Positions 1 through 6,411 are shown, numbered from the stretch's first letter. The stretch: DNA of 7,481 bases from an uncultured Collinsella sp. (GCA_900550815.1 URTW01000095.1:1-7481), one strand, 5' to 3'. Notes: generated by a model from the letters alone, not told the origin. Program-made: numbers and translations.

Positions 1-492
1 CAGACTATCGGCACGCCCGCCCAGCTCAAGACCGACCTCGACGCCCTCTGCTTCGACGTGCCCATCCACACCTATCCCTCGCCGTCCACCTACGCTGCCA
101 TCGACGTCTTCTAGGCCTACGATATCCTCCTTGCCCCTGGCGATCCTTCCTGCTTCGGCGCCGACCCCGAGCCGCTGCTCTACTGGTGGTTCGGCGACAA
201 CGTCTGGATGCAGACCCGTTGCCCGTGGAAGGAGTCCGCTGAGTGGCAGAAGCTCCACGGTCTCATGGACGAGGCTCTTGCCGCCGAGGGCGACGAGCAG
301 CAGAAGAAGTGGAACGAGTGCTTCGACATCATTGCCGACACCGCCGTTCTGTACCCCGTTGTCCACGTCAAGACCGTCTCCGCTTCTTGGGACGATCCGT
401 CCACTGCGCCCAACGGCGAGGCCCTCGATGGCTTCAAGGGCATCGGCACGACGAGCATGTCCTTCAGGGGCGTTGCGACCGTCAAGGCGTAA
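1..492 (+). pseudogene. Peptide/oligosaccharide-class ABC transporter solute-binding protein, 3' part, interrupted by an in-frame TAG
   Basis: The frame starting at base 1 encodes the C-terminal part of a family 5 (DppA/OppA-type) extracytoplasmic binding protein, whose role is to capture the ligand and deliver it to the permeases encoded next door. The 5' end lies outside the window. Supporting features are a segment like the usual 'LxxxGFDVxxxTY' strand-turn (residues 14-25), the sequence ILLAPGDPSCFGADPE after the stop, an aromatic YWWFGDN segment, and a C-terminal run of about 90 residues ending in TAA at 490-492. Codon 38 (112-114) is TAG, between DVF and AYDI, in the middle of conserved sequence. 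A single change from CAG or GAG explains it. The downstream ATG at 208 has no visible ribosome-binding site, so the C-terminal piece is unlikely to be made separately. This could be a real nonsense mutation, a strain polymorphism or a base-call error. Family assignment is fairly sure; ligand unknown. Confidence 0.75.
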
Positions 493-507
493 GACTCGCT
501 TGAGTCT
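492..507 (+). other. Small hairpin at the stop codon of the binding-protein gene
   Basis: AGACTC (492-497) pairs with GAGTCT (502-507) around a GCTT loop. The six-base stem begins at the last base of the TAA stop. It may protect the 3' end of the binding-protein message or be chance. No T-run follows, so it is not a terminator. Confidence 0.25.
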
Positions 508-554
508 GTATGCAGGATGTCGGCCGTTGGGACCGTATCCTCATAGTTGAAACA

Positions 555-588
555 AAGACCCGGGCGGCAACGATGTCGCTCGGGTCTT
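555..588 (+). terminator. Long hairpin between binding-protein and permease genes (leaky terminator or mRNA-processing stem)
   Basis: AAGACCCGGGCG (555-566) pairs with CGCTCGGGTCTT (577-588) through twelve pairs, one of them G-T. The inner bases can extend the stem by three more pairs (567-569 with 574-576), leaving the tetraloop ACGA. The bases just upstream are A-rich, but what follows is GTAATG rather than a T-run, so full intrinsic termination is doubtful. Stem-loops after binding-protein genes commonly let that subunit be made in excess of its membrane partners. That role is inferred from position here. Confidence 0.55.
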
Positions 589-591
589 GTA

Positions 592-609
592 ATGAGTATC
601 CGTACTCAT
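592..609 (+). promoter_or_regulatory. Perfect 7+7 palindrome, candidate operator or second hairpin
   Basis: ATGAGTA (592-598) and TACTCAT (603-609) are perfect inverted arms around TCCG. The site lies 3 bases after the long hairpin and 40 bases before the permease start. It could be a regulator's binding site or a small RNA stem in the leader. I could not place convincing -35 and -10 boxes around it, so the operator reading is tentative. Confidence 0.35.
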
Positions 610-635
610 ATACCAGTTGGTCCTACCGACAAAAG

Positions 636-644
636 AAAGGGGAG
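636..644 (+). promoter_or_regulatory. Ribosome-binding site deciding a GTG start for the permease
   Basis: AAAGGGGAG lies 5 bases before GTG at 650. An in-frame TTG at 617 would lengthen the protein by 11 residues but has no such site. The GTG start gives the usual N-terminus of this family, with basic residues just before the first membrane helix. Confidence 0.7.
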
Positions 645-649
645 AGAAC

Positions 650-1606
650 GTGAACAACTTGCTACGTTTGATTGGAAGGCGTCTTGTGGCGCTGCCGATC
701 ATGGCATTGGGCGTCACCGTCCTGGTGTTCTTCCTTATGTCGTTCTCCAAGACCGACCCCGCCTACACGGCGTTGGGTGACGGTGCCTCGCCCGAGGCGG
801 TTGCCGAGTTCCATGAGAAGTATGGTCTGGACGACCCCTGGCCCGTGCGCTACGTGCGCTATATGGGCGATTTGATCCATGGCGACATGGGCACCTATGG
901 TGCTGCTCGCAACTCCGTTGCCAAACGCATCTCCACGGCCCTGCCCGTCACGATGCAGCTGACCTTTATCGGTCTTGCCATCGGTGCAGTCGTTTCGTTT
1001 TTGCTCGGCGTCATCGCGGCACTGTATCGCGACAAATGGCCGGACCAAGTGATCCGCGTCTTTTCCATCGCCGGCTTGGCAACCCCGTCGTTCTGGCTTG
1101 CCGTTCTGTTGATCCTGCTGTTCTCTTCCTACCTTAAGGTGCTCCCGGCATCGGGTGCTCTGCCTCACTTCACCACGAATCCGGTTGGCTATCTGGGACG
1201 TATGATCATGCCCGCTATCGCCTTGGCATTTCCGCTGACGGGCCAGATGACTCGTATCGTGCGTACCGCCATGGTCGAGGAGCTCGACAAGGATTATGTC
1301 CGTATGGCTCGCGGCGCCGGCGTTCCCGAGAAGGTCGTCGTCGGCATCAACGTTCTTCGCAATGCGCTGATCACCCCGGTCACCACCCTCGGTCTTAAGA
1401 TTGGTTACCTCATGGGCGGCGCCGTCGTCATCGAGGTTATCTTCAACCTCCCCGGCATGGGCACCGCGATTCTGCAGGGCGTTCAGGGCAACGAGGCGAA
1501 CCTGGTTCAGGGCGTCGTCATCGTCGTTGCTCTTGCCTTCATCATCATCAACATCGTGGTTGACATGCTCTACCTGCTCATCAACCCGCGCATCAGGACG
1601 GTGTAG
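650..1606 (+). CDS. dppB: DppB/OppB-type ABC transporter permease
   Basis: This is an inner-membrane permease subunit of a peptide-class (Dpp/Opp/Nik) importer, 318 residues long, normal for the family. It would form the channel as a pair with the permease half of the following gene. From the GTG at 650 the protein opens with NNLLRLIGRR and a first membrane helix (about 12-31). A periplasmic stretch follows with the typical 'YGLDDPWPVRYVRYMGDL' segment (58-75). Further hydrophobic helices lie at about 99-124, 135-162, 184-200, 244-268 and 288-312. The cytoplasmic EAA loop, which docks on the ATPases, is at about 211-241 (DYVRMARGAG, then LRNAL). Family assignment is secure. The symbol marks the family only: relatives of this class carry dipeptides, nickel, or oligosaccharides, and the neighbouring esterases favour a carbohydrate-like ligand. 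It ends in TAG, 3 bases before the next start, so translation is probably coupled. Confidence 0.9.
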   Translation: MNNLLRLIGRRLVALPIMALGVTVLVFFLMSFSKTDPAYTALGDGASPEAVAEFHEKYGLDDPWPVRYVRYMGDLIHGDMGTYGAARNSVAKRISTALPVTMQLTFIGLAIGAVVSFLLGVIAALYRDKWPDQVIRVFSIAGLATPSFWLAVLLILLFSSYLKVLPASGALPHFTTNPVGYLGRMIMPAIALAFPLTGQMTRIVRTAMVEELDKDYVRMARGAGVPEKVVVGINVLRNALITPVTTLGLKIGYLMGGAVVIEVIFNLPGMGTAILQGVQGNEANLVQGVVIVVALAFIIINIVVDMLYLLINPRIRTV

Positions 1607-1609
1607 ATT

Positions 1610-3625
1610 ATGGTAAAGATTCGAGAGAAGCAAACCGAGCAGCTCGAGAAGGCTGCCTCCAAGGGGCTCAAGCTCGGTGGCTGGAAGAAGATGACGCTGT
1701 CTTCTAAGATTGCCGCCGTCGTGCTGGTGCTGGTCGCCCTGACTGCGATTCTGGCGCCCCTTCTTGCCCCCTATAGCCCGGTCGAGATCTTTACGGCTCG
1801 CCAGGCTCCCGGCAACGGATTTATCTTCGGTACCGACGATAAGGGTCGCGACATTCTGTCGCGTATGCTCTACGGTGGTCGTTACTCGCTGATTATCGGC
1901 TTTGGCGCCACTGCCATGGCTCTGGTCTGCGGCTCGGTCGTGGGCGCCCTTGCAGCGGTTTCGCGCAAGGCCGTCTCCGAGACGATCATGCGTATCCTGG
2001 ACATCATCATGTCCATCCCGGGCATCGCCCTCGCGGCCGTCTTCGTCTCCATCCTGGGCAACTCCGTGCCGTCGATTATCTTCGCCATTGGCTTTATGTA
2101 CACTCCGCAGATTGCCCGTATCGTGCGCGCCAACATCGTGTCCGAGTACGGCGAGGACTATGTCCGCGCGGTCATCGTTTCCGGTGCCAAGGCTCCGTGG
2201 ATTTTGATCAAGCATGTTCTGCGTAACTGCATCGCCCCGATCATGGTCTTCACCGTTACCCTGGTCGCCGACGCCATCATCTTCGAGGCCTCGCTGACCT
2301 TCATCGGCGCTGGTATCCAGGAGCCCACCGCTACCTGGGGCAACATCCTCGCCGACGCCCGCGGCGGCGTGCTCGCCGGTCGTTGGTGGCAGGCGCTGTT
2401 CCCGGGCCTGGCCATCATGATCACCTGCCTGGCGCTCAACATCCTCTCCGAGGGCATTACCGACGCCATGGCCGCTGCTCCCTCCGCCGCCCTGGATCCG
2501 ACCGATTCCTCCAAGCGCCGCGAGGCCGCCCTGCTGGTCTCCGCCCCCGTTCGTGCCTACAAGGAGCAGGCTCAGTCCCTCTCCGCTCGCCTTGGCGCCC
2601 TGCGCGATGTTGAGCTCAAGCGTGACGATCGCCATGTGCCCGACGAGTCTGTCGAACCGATTCTCTCGGTCCGTGACTTCTGCATCCAGTTTGAGCATCA
2701 CGGTGATATCAACGTCGTCGACCATGTCAACTTTGACGTCCGTCCTGGTCAGACCATGGGCCTGGTGGGCGAGTCCGGTTGCGGTAAGTCCATCACCACG
2801 CTGGCCATCATGGGCCTGACTGATGAGGACGAGCACCTTTCCGGCGAGGTCCTCTGGGAGGGCCGTGACCTGCTCAAGATGAGCAAGAAGGAGTGGTTCG
2901 GCCTGCGCGGTACCGATATCGCTATGGTCTATCAGGACGCCCTGTCCTCGCTCAACCCTTCCATGCTCATCTCTGCCCAGATGAAGCAGCTCACCAAGCG
3001 CGGCGGAACCCGCAGCGCCGAGGAGCTCCTGGAGCTCGTCGGCCTCGATCCCAAGCGCACGCTCGAGAGCTATCCGCATGAGCTCTCCGGCGGCCAGCGT
3101 CAGCGTGTCCTGATCGCTATGGCCCTTACCCGCGACCCCAAGCTGGTCATCTGCGACGAGCCCACGACCGCTCTGGACGTTACCGTCCAGAAGCAGGTCA
3201 TCAAGCTGCTCAACGATCTTCAGGCCAAGCTCGGCTTTGCCATGATCTTCGTTTCGCATGACCTGGCTCTGGTCGCCGAGGTCGCCCACAACATCACGGT
3301 TATGTACGCCGGTCAGGTTATCGAGCAGGCACCCACCAAGGAGCTGCTCACCAACCCGATCCACGAGTACACCCGCGGTCTTCTGGGCTCCGTTCTGTCC
3401 ATCGAGAGCGGTTCGGGTCGCCTGCACCAGGTGCCCGGCGCCGTTCCGAGCCCGCGCGATTTCCCCAAGGGCGATCGCTTCGCGCCCCGCTCGAGCCATC
3501 CGCGTATTGGCCTGGACACCCGTCCGGTCTTCAAGCGCGTGCCCGGCACCGAGCACTTCTATTCCGAGCTCCCCGACGAGGTGCTCAAGGCAAATGGTTT
3601 GACCCCTCACGCGGAGGTGATGTAG
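1610..3625 (+). CDS. dppCD: Fused DppC-type permease and DppD-type ATPase
   Basis: One 671-residue protein joins two subunits that are usually separate. Residues 1-290 are the second permease: a basic amphipathic N-terminus, a first helix at about 34-54, the family motif FGTDDKGRDILSRMLYG (73-89), helices at about 93-117, 137-165, 208-232 and 262-282, and an EAA loop at about 179-206. Residues 288-348 form a charged linker rich in A, S, R and E. Residues 349 to about 600 are a complete ABC ATPase: Walker A GESGCGKS (387-394), Q-loop Gln442, signature LSGGQ (492-496), Walker B with Asp516 and catalytic Glu517, and H-loop His550. The C-terminal extension keeps the family layout (HEYTRGLL from 585; GDRFAPRSSHP, 621-631) but lacks the cysteines usual there. 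Start ATG 1610 has only weak Shine-Dalgarno sequence and sits 3 bases after the dppB stop, suggesting coupling. A frameshift or assembly join is unlikely because the frame is open and codon use is even throughout. Confidence 0.92.
   Translation: MVKIREKQTEQLEKAASKGLKLGGWKKMTLSSKIAAVVLVLVALTAILAPLLAPYSPVEIFTARQAPGNGFIFGTDDKGRDILSRMLYGGRYSLIIGFGATAMALVCGSVVGALAAVSRKAVSETIMRILDIIMSIPGIALAAVFVSILGNSVPSIIFAIGFMYTPQIARIVRANIVSEYGEDYVRAVIVSGAKAPWILIKHVLRNCIAPIMVFTVTLVADAIIFEASLTFIGAGIQEPTATWGNILADARGGVLAGRWWQALFPGLAIMITCLALNILSEGITDAMAAAPSAALDPTDSSKRREAALLVSAPVRAYKEQAQSLSARLGALRDVELKRDDRHVPDESVEPILSVRDFCIQFEHHGDINVVDHVNFDVRPGQTMGLVGESGCGKSITTLAIMGLTDEDEHLSGEVLWEGRDLLKMSKKEWFGLRGTDIAMVYQDALSSLNPSMLISAQMKQLTKRGGTRSAEELLELVGLDPKRTLESYPHELSGGQRQRVLIAMALTRDPKLVICDEPTTALDVTVQKQVIKLLNDLQAKLGFAMIFVSHDLALVAEVAHNITVMYAGQVIEQAPTKELLTNPIHEYTRGLLGSVLSIESGSGRLHQVPGAVPSPRDFPKGDRFAPRSSHPRIGLDTRPVFKRVPGTEHFYSELPDEVLKANGLTPHAEVM
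3613..3621 (+). promoter_or_regulatory. Near-consensus ribosome-binding site for the second ATPase gene
   Basis: GGAGGTGAT lies inside the last codons of the fusion gene. Its GGAGG core ends 8 bases before ATG 3626. The next gene begins directly after the TAG stop (TAGATG), so this site shows that DppF is started independently and not made by reading through the stop. Confidence 0.8.
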
Positions 3626-4453
3626 ATGAGCGAGACCGCAGTCAACGGCGTCGAGCCGATCATCTTCCTTGATGACGTCCACGTCACCTTTAGGACCCGT
3701 ACCGGCTCGATTCTGCACCCCAACCTGGTTCACGCCGTCCAGGGTGTAACGATTAAGCTCATGCCCGGTCAGCCGATTGGCATCGTCGGCGAGTCCGGTT
3801 GCGGTAAGTCCACCACCGCTAACGTCATGTGCGGCCTGCAGGCCCCCACGAGCGGCAAGGTCTACTTTAAGGGCAAGGACGTTACCAAACGTACCGCCGA
3901 GGACCGTCGCCACATGGGTCGCGTCATCTCGGTCGTGTTCCAGAACCCGGCCACGGCGCTCAACCCCCGCATGGTCGTTCGCGAGCAGCTGCTCGACCCC
4001 ATGCGCGTCCACAACCTGGGTACCGCGGCCGATCAGGAGAAGCGCGTCAAGGCGCTTTTGGAGCTCACCGGTCTGCCCAGCTCCGCCGCCGAGGTTCTTC
4101 CCGGCCAGCTTTCGGGCGGCCAGCGTCAGCGCGTCGCAATTGCCCGTGCCCTGTCGCTGAACCCCGATGCCATCATCGCCGACGAGCCCACCTCGGCTCT
4201 GGACGTTTCGGTCCGCGCGCAGATTCTCAACCTGTTGACCGACCTTAAGAAGGAGCTCGGCCTGGCCATGGTGTTCATCAGCCATGACATCCAGACGGTC
4301 CGCTATATCTCTGACGACATCATCGTTATGAATGGCGGCAAGATCGTCGAGCAGGGCGAGGCCAAGCAGGTCTTCCAGCACCCCCAGGACCCCTACACCA
4401 AGATGCTGCTCGGCGCTGCGCCGTCGCTGCTGCATCCCAAGCTCGGCGAGTAG
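3626..4453 (+). CDS. dppF: DppF/OppF-type ABC transporter ATPase
   Basis: This is the second ATP-hydrolysing subunit of the importer (275 residues), expected to pair with the ATPase half of the preceding fusion on the cytoplasmic face. All nucleotide-site elements are present: Walker A GESGCGKS (55-62), Q-loop Gln106 in VVFQNPATALNPR, signature LSGGQ (162-166), Walker B IIADE with Asp186 and Glu187, and H-loop His220 in SHD. Both ATP sites of the heterodimer should therefore be competent. The protein stops soon after DPYTKMLLGA and lacks the 40-60 residue C-terminal extension that many DppF/OppF proteins have. It follows the fusion gene with no gap and has its own strong ribosome-binding site. 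It shares a 25-base identical stretch around Walker A with the fusion gene, as expected for related, highly expressed genes. Family call is secure; ligand unknown. Confidence 0.92.
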   Translation: MSETAVNGVEPIIFLDDVHVTFRTRTGSILHPNLVHAVQGVTIKLMPGQPIGIVGESGCGKSTTANVMCGLQAPTSGKVYFKGKDVTKRTAEDRRHMGRVISVVFQNPATALNPRMVVREQLLDPMRVHNLGTAADQEKRVKALLELTGLPSSAAEVLPGQLSGGQRQRVAIARALSLNPDAIIADEPTSALDVSVRAQILNLLTDLKKELGLAMVFISHDIQTVRYISDDIIVMNGGKIVEQGEAKQVFQHPQDPYTKMLLGAAPSLLHPKLGE

Positions 4454-4469
4454 CCTCGTTTTCACTCCC

Positions 4470-4497
4470 GTGCGCCCGGTTCCCTTGCCGGGCGCAC
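4470..4497 (+). terminator. Perfect 10-bp GC hairpin after the transporter genes
   Basis: GTGCGCCCGG (4470-4479) pairs perfectly with CCGGGCGCAC (4488-4497) around an eight-base loop, 16 bases after the DppF stop. The sequence after it (CTCCGTTGCGATTT) has no proper T-run. It may act as a partial terminator or as a 3' stabiliser separating the abundant transporter message from the esterase genes. No promoter is evident between it and the next start. Confidence 0.5.
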
Positions 4498-4533
4498 CTC
4501 CGTTGCGATTTCGAAAGGTTGGGTTCACGAGCC

Positions 4534-5511
4534 ATGCCAAGTGCTCAGGAGCTACAACATCAATTTGGTGAATACCGAGGCGCCATGCCCCGTCCATCAG
4601 ATTTCGATCTCTTTTGGAAGGATCGCATGGCCGAGGCCGACGCCGTCGGGCTTGACTATGCGATCGAGACGGCATCGGTCGCCGATGCCGCGACCTGCCA
4701 GCTTTTCGACCTCTGGTATACCGGCATGTGTGGCGCGCGCCTGCATGCCAAATACCTTAAACCTGTCTCGGACGAGCCCGTGCCATTGGTACTTCAGTTC
4801 CATGGGTATCCGGGTGCAAGCCGCAGCTGGTTTGAGCAGGCGTCGTTTGCGGGCATGGGCATGGCACTCATCGCCCTCGACTGCCCCGGCCAAGGAGGTC
4901 CCTCCGAGGACATTGGTGGATTTGAGGGCACAACGGTTGCCGGTCATATCGTCGCCGGTATCGACGGCGACCCGGCCAACCTCTACTATGTCCGCTTGCA
5001 CCAAGATATTCGCATCCTGTGCCGCATCGTTCGCGAGCTCGAGGGCATCGATCTTGCGCGTGTGTTTGTGAACGGCGCGTCGCAGGGCGGCGGTTTGGGC
5101 ATTGCGACCTGTGCGCTTAACAGCGAGCTTATCAATCGTGCCGCCATCCTCTATCCCTTCCTGTCAGATTTCCGCCTGGTCTGGGATTTGGATGCCGACG
5201 ACATTGCCTACGAGGGCCTGCGCTATTGGTCTCGCTGGTTTGACGAGGACTCGACTCGTATTGACGAAGCCTATGCCAAGCTGGCGTACTTCGATTCCAA
5301 GAACTTTGCCCCTATGGTCAAATGCCCCGTGCTGTTTGGCACTGGCACAGCCGATATCGTCTGTCCGCCAGCGACGCAGTTTGCGGTCTATAACAACCTG
5401 ACCTGCGAAAAGCGTCATGAGTTCTTTGAAGGCTTTGGCCACGAGGAGATTCAGGATTTTGACGATTTGATCATTCCGTTTTTCTGCAAGGGAGGGGAGG
5501 CTCATGTCTAA
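4534..5511 (+). CDS. CE7-family acetyl esterase (acetylxylan esterase/cephalosporin-C deacetylase type), catalytic triad intact
   Basis: This is a cytoplasmic alpha/beta-hydrolase of 325 residues, the usual CE7 length, with no signal peptide. CE7 enzymes remove O-acetyl groups from small acetylated molecules such as xylo-oligosaccharides. Visible features are the N-terminal family segment PRPSDFDLFWKDRM, an oxyanion-side strand with LQFHGYPG, the nucleophile elbow GASQG (181-185, Ser183), the acid Asp274 in GTADIVCPP, and His303 in GHEE. The CE7 'RGQ' motif reads PGQ here (118-120), so its arginine is missing. I chose ATG 4534 over the upstream in-frame TTG 4519, which directly abuts the AAAGG and lacks spacing. 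The ribosome-binding site is weak for either start. Its last codons overlap the next gene by 8 bases. Codon use is less restricted than in the transporter. True substrate unknown: an imported acetylated sugar or sugar acid fits the context. The family is secure; annotation strictly as a xylan enzyme would be overreach. Confidence 0.87.
   Translation: MPSAQELQHQFGEYRGAMPRPSDFDLFWKDRMAEADAVGLDYAIETASVADAATCQLFDLWYTGMCGARLHAKYLKPVSDEPVPLVLQFHGYPGASRSWFEQASFAGMGMALIALDCPGQGGPSEDIGGFEGTTVAGHIVAGIDGDPANLYYVRLHQDIRILCRIVRELEGIDLARVFVNGASQGGGLGIATCALNSELINRAAILYPFLSDFRLVWDLDADDIAYEGLRYWSRWFDEDSTRIDEAYAKLAYFDSKNFAPMVKCPVLFGTGTADIVCPPATQFAVYNNLTCEKRHEFFEGFGHEEIQDFDDLIIPFFCKGGEAHV
5490..5500 (+). promoter_or_regulatory. 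Strong ribosome-binding site for the second esterase-like gene
   Basis: An 11-base purine run containing GGAGG and GGGGAGG lies inside the end of the first esterase gene, just before ATG 5504. It supports that start and shows that the overlapping gene is actively translated, which argues against it being mere debris. Confidence 0.75.
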
Positions 5512-6355
5512 GTGCGAGAGCAATGTTGACGAGCTGATTGTCCCCGGACTCGTGGGAATTCCTGGAACGGTTTCGTCAAGGCTCGCAGAATATCGGGACT
5601 GGCGCGGTGATGTCCAAGCAGATGTTTCTGATTTAGAGACATGCGCTTCGAATCTTGAGATTCAAGGCCTGGCCATTACGGCGATTGACTTTGTTAACCC
5701 CTGCGCCCGTTACTCGGAGGTCTCCTTTGAGCTCGGTGACGATGCGATTCACGCTCGTTTGATCGAGCCTGTCGGTCGTGCCCGAGTATCTGAGCGCGTG
5801 CCGTTGTGCCTGATGTTCCACGACATCGATCGGCCTGTGCGCGGCTGGCATCACATGACGAGATTTGCCGCCATAGGGTATGCCGTTCTCGCGCTGGATG
5901 ACGATGTTGCTGGTGCGGACGACCTGCGGCGGGGGATTGCTTCGCCCGCTTTTGTCGAGCGCGTCCGTTGGGGTTGCGCGCTGGCGAAGGTGGCGCGCAA
6001 TCTTGATGGCATGGACCCCGACCGCATCTTTGCATGGGGCGAGGGCCTTGGCGGCGGAGTCGCGCTGGCGGTTTCTGCTCTGGACGAGCGGGGCCTCGCC
6101 TGCACGGCGGTTGCCAATCCGCTTCCTGGCGGCCTCGAGGCGCTGTCGTCTCGGGTGCGCGGATCGGTGCTCATGGGCACATCGCTTATGGATACCGTGA
6201 GCGATCCTAAGGATCAGTTTGCCGTATTCAACGGTCTTGAGTGTGACCGGAGGCATATCATCTATGCAAAATACGCTCACGAGCGCATCAATGCGTTCGA
6301 AAACGAAGTCGTCGACTTTTTTAACCAAACGTTCTACTCGTGTTCTTTGGCCTAG
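5504..6355 (+). CDS. CE7-like esterase paralogue lacking the catalytic serine (probable pseudoenzyme)
   Basis: This 283-residue protein is a diverged relative of the preceding esterase. The clearest match is near the C-terminus, where MGT..MDTVSDPKDQFAVFNGLECDRRH mirrors GTGTADIVCPPATQFAVYNNLTCEKRH. Asp230 and His259 are kept and are 29 residues apart, exactly as in the partner (274 and 303). The elbow GASQG has become GEGLG (179-183), with Gly181 in place of serine, so classical ester hydrolysis should be impossible. Between the elbow and the acid only 49 residues remain against 91, which removes the lid-like helices. The PGQ/RGQ motif is also gone (DDDVAGADD). The frame is clean, the ribosome-binding site is strong and the start overlaps the partner's stop by 8 bases, so it looks maintained. 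CE7 enzymes form hexamers, so a role as a mixed-oligomer partner or a ligand-binding subunit is possible but unproven. Codon use is the least restricted in the cluster. It could instead be a decaying duplicate. Confidence 0.8.
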   Translation: MSKCESNVDELIVPGLVGIPGTVSSRLAEYRDWRGDVQADVSDLETCASNLEIQGLAITAIDFVNPCARYSEVSFELGDDAIHARLIEPVGRARVSERVPLCLMFHDIDRPVRGWHHMTRFAAIGYAVLALDDDVAGADDLRRGIASPAFVERVRWGCALAKVARNLDGMDPDRIFAWGEGLGGGVALAVSALDERGLACTAVANPLPGGLEALSSRVRGSVLMGTSLMDTVSDPKDQFAVFNGLECDRRHIIYAKYAHERINAFENEVVDFFNQTFYSCSLA

Positions 6356-6381
6356 ACGGCCTGGACACTGCCAACAAGAGT

Positions 6382-6400
6382 GGGTGGCATAGGGCCGCCC
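6382..6400 (+). other. Short hairpin in the gap before the lyase gene
   Basis: GGGTGGC (6382-6388) can pair with GCCGCCC (6394-6400) around ATAGG, with one G-T pair. It lies 11 bases before the ribosome-binding site, in the 68-base gap that otherwise shows no clear promoter. It could insulate the highly codon-biased lyase gene from upstream decay, or be chance in GC-rich DNA. Confidence 0.25.
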
Positions 6401-6411
6401 GCCAGACAGCT

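Noticed and set aside
112..114. Reassignment of TAG to an amino acid in this organism
   Set aside because: Other genes here end in TAG followed at once by new starts, in one case with a near-consensus ribosome-binding site, or by non-coding DNA. TAG therefore behaves as a stop.
208..492. A separate small gene starting at ATG 208
   Set aside because: The sequence is the C-terminal part of the binding protein in the same frame as the upstream piece. No ribosome-binding site precedes the ATG.
131..550. A 139-residue plus-strand frame overlapping the binding-protein end
   Set aside because: It is rich in Ser, Arg and Pro, as expected of out-of-frame GC-rich coding DNA. The frame starting at base 1 carries the conserved binding-protein sequence.
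547..575. A promoter with TTGAAA at 547-552
   Set aside because: No acceptable -10 box lies at 16-18 bases, and the region is taken up by the long hairpin.
2768..3812. Identical 25-base stretches around Walker A in the two ATPase genes as a possible recombination repeat
   Set aside because: Both encode the same conserved motif with the same preferred codons. The flanking DNA diverges as expected for paralogous domains.
662..4675. A 1337-codon open frame on the minus strand opposite the importer genes
   Set aside because: It is codon-aligned with dppB, dppCD and dppF. In that frame stops arise only where the sense genes use TTA, CTA or TCA, which these codon-restricted genes avoid. Its composition is that of a shadow frame and it has no recognisable domain.
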